Shown: in pieces, positions 4,645 to 5,780 of the stretch
Layout: each line of letters starts with the position of its first letter
Numbering within the stretch: position 1 is the first letter of the stretch
DNA from: Candidatus Woesearchaeota archaeon
Lineage (GTDB): Archaea > Nanobdellota > Nanobdellia > Woesearchaeales > 21-14-0-10-32-9
DNA length: 5,780 nt
Direction of reading: 5' to 3'
NCBI GenBank assembly: GCA_003562145.1
Contig: PWWA01000047.1
Span: 1-5,780 of the forward strand
Notes under the pieces: model-generated
Database searches by the model: none
What the model was told of the DNA's origin: nothing
What the model saw: only the letters and a program-made list of their open reading frames with translations
Made by a program: the position numbers and the translations under genes

Positions 4645-5780
4645 TCAAGTCACCTTTAGCAGGAAGAAGCCGTTATTTGCCAATATAACATCCATTCCTT
4701 CATTCCTGGCCTTGTTAAGGACTTCATTTGTCTCGTTTAACCCTATGTTTATGACGCATTCAGTATCAATAGTCATATATTGTATTCCCTTCCTGTTAAG
4801 CAATTCTGTAAACGAAAAGTCTTCGCTTATTACCTTAGTGTAATTATTTTTCGCTAGGCTAAGTTCCTCGTCCAAGAATACTGTGTTCATGTTGTTGCTT
4901 GTAACTTTTAGGTAGGGGGCGCAGAGTGGGTAAACCATTGTGCCGTAAGGCAAGGTGTCTTTCATTTGCAGGTAACCTATAAGCTCTTCGTTTGATTTCC
5001 ACTCAGGGCCAGGAGGCCACATGCTTGTCTGAACAACGTACTTAGGCACAAGGCCCGTAAAAACAACTCCTACTGCAAATAATAAGATTATTGCTGCCTT
5101 CGCTTCCCTGCTCTTGATGCTGTTAACCATGTATGCTCCCCCGAGCAAGGTCACTAAGACTACGCTTATAGAAAAATAAGCCCACAGTCTATGCGGAACA
5201 AAGCTGTACGGGTATGCGTTGCTCTGCAAAAGTATTATTAATAGCACAGACCACGCAAGTGATGCGAGCACAAATTTCCGCTCCCGCTCAATACTTATAT
5301 CTTTGCTTGGCTTTATGAAATGTTTTAGCCTGGCAACTATGAATATGCTGCTTGCAATGAACGCTAAGAACAAAATAGTCCCGACACCGATAGGCTGGTC
5401 TATCTTATTGCCTTTAGGCGCTACCAAATAGTCTTTGAAAGAGTAAATTATCCCGCCTGAGCTGTCAGTATCCACTCCAGGAATGTTTTCGAACATCCTA
5501 AAGCCAAGCCTTTCCGTAACGCCATCAGCCCCGAATTTTGTGAAGTTGGGAATCCAGAATATTTGGGATAGCAAAAGCCCTATTGCTGCTGCTAAGAGTA
5601 TTTGTTTCGAGGAAAACTTGTTTTTTAGGCTGAACAAGAAAAGAACGCCGATGAATAATGCGAATACTCCTGACGTTATCGGCTGTAAAAGAAAGACGCC
5701 TGAGATTGCCAGTCCTGCAAGTAAAATCTCTTTCCATCTTAATCCTTTTAAGGACAACAATTTTTGTTTTTTCTTTTCTT
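4645..5780 (-). CDS. Multi-spanning membrane protein with extracytoplasmic tail, C-terminal part (start outside window)
   Basis: The frame is open to the window edge. TTG at 5760 is only the first possible start; six codons before it read EKKKQK and join a lysine-rich cytoplasmic loop, so the gene probably continues upstream. Counting from the TTG, hydrophobic segments lie at about 11-28, 31-45, 53-70, 124-145, 163-180, 190-212 and 220-240. A soluble domain of about 130 residues (241-371) follows, starting WPPGPEW and including SNEELIGYLQMKDTLPYG. A loop of some 50 residues (71-123) lies between membrane segments. The pattern of many helices, the PHRLWAYF motif and a soluble end resembles large GT-C-like or PTPS-related/YfhO-type membrane proteins of glycan loci, but I do not recognise the family with confidence. 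The tail would be outside the cell if the lysine-rich loops are inside. It is the first visible gene of the operon with the GT4 enzyme and flippase. Confidence 0.7.
   Translation of the reverse strand, partial: EKKKQKLLSLKGLRWKEILLAGLAISGVFLLQPITSGVFALFIGVLFLFSLKNKFSSKQILLAAAIGLLLSQIFWIPNFTKFGADGVTERLGFRMFENIPGVDTDSSGGIIYSFKDYLVAPKGNKIDQPIGVGTILFLAFIASSIFIVARLKHFIKPSKDISIERERKFVLASLAWSVLLIILLQSNAYPYSFVPHRLWAYFSISVVLVTLLGGAYMVNSIKSREAKAAIILLFAVGVVFTGLVPKYVVQTSMWPPGPEWKSNEELIGYLQMKDTLPYGTMVYPLCAPYLKVTSNNMNTVFLDEELSLAKNNYTKVISEDFSFTELLNRKGIQYMTIDTECVINIGLNETNEVLNKARNEGMDVILANNGFFLLKVT
4650..4654 (-). promoter_or_regulatory. Ribosome-binding site deciding the glycosyltransferase start
   Basis: Minus-strand GGTGA is a perfect match to the archaeal anti-Shine-Dalgarno core. 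It lies in the last codons of the membrane protein, 7 bases before the ATG at 4642. This rules in favour of the ATG over the TTG at 4648. Confidence 0.7.

Noticed and set aside
4646..4648. TTG at 4648 as start of the GT4 gene
   Set aside because: It is one base from the GGTGA ribosome-binding site; the ATG at 4642 has proper 7-base spacing and gives the standard GT4 N-terminus.
1..5780. CRISPR array, tRNA or rRNA genes
   Set aside because: I saw no spaced direct repeats or cloverleaf or rRNA sequence anywhere; coding regions cover almost the entire window.

Overview
The window reads as part of a surface-glycan (cell-envelope polysaccharide or protein-glycosylation) locus, most likely from an archaeon, possibly a DPANN-type lineage. 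The evidence for archaea is a near-consensus TATA box (TTTAAATA) before the transposase, a GGTGA ribosome-binding site, TTG starts, stop/start overlaps of the TTGA type, heavy use of ATA for isoleucine, and a T-rich tract right after a stop codon. A bacterial source (for example a candidate-phyla bacterium) is not formally excluded.

Layout. On the + strand, positions 2-769 hold the C-terminal part of a glycosyltransferase whose start lies outside the window. It overlaps by 38 bases a 202-residue SAM-dependent methyltransferase gene (732-2245). That gene is split by an insertion sequence at about 837-1732, which carries one minus-strand DDE transposase (848-1633). The insertion lies exactly in the codons of the SAM-binding glycine-rich motif I and is flanked by a 9-10 bp direct repeat. 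Removing the element and one repeat copy restores an intact frame.

On the minus strand, reading from 5780 down to 2238, three tightly coupled genes follow: the C-terminal part of a multi-spanning membrane protein with an extracytoplasmic tail, a GT4-type glycosyltransferase, and a Wzx/MOP-type flippase. The flippase and methyltransferase genes converge and overlap by 8 bases. The + strand genes are clearly more AT-rich (about 33% GC by hand count) than the minus-strand cluster and the insertion sequence (both about 42%). The locus therefore looks mosaic.

Working together, the glycosyltransferases would add sugars to a lipid-linked glycan at the inner face of the membrane and the methyltransferase would have decorated a sugar or related substrate. 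The flippase would export the lipid-linked glycan, and the membrane protein may act at the outer face.

The most unusual part is the insertion sequence. It is dense in perfect inverted repeats, mostly inside the transposase coding region. Its leader holds a strong hairpin overlapping the translation signals, with a TATA box placed so that the element's own transcripts should start inside the hairpin. A tiny leader ORF ends on the transposase start codon across an A7 run.
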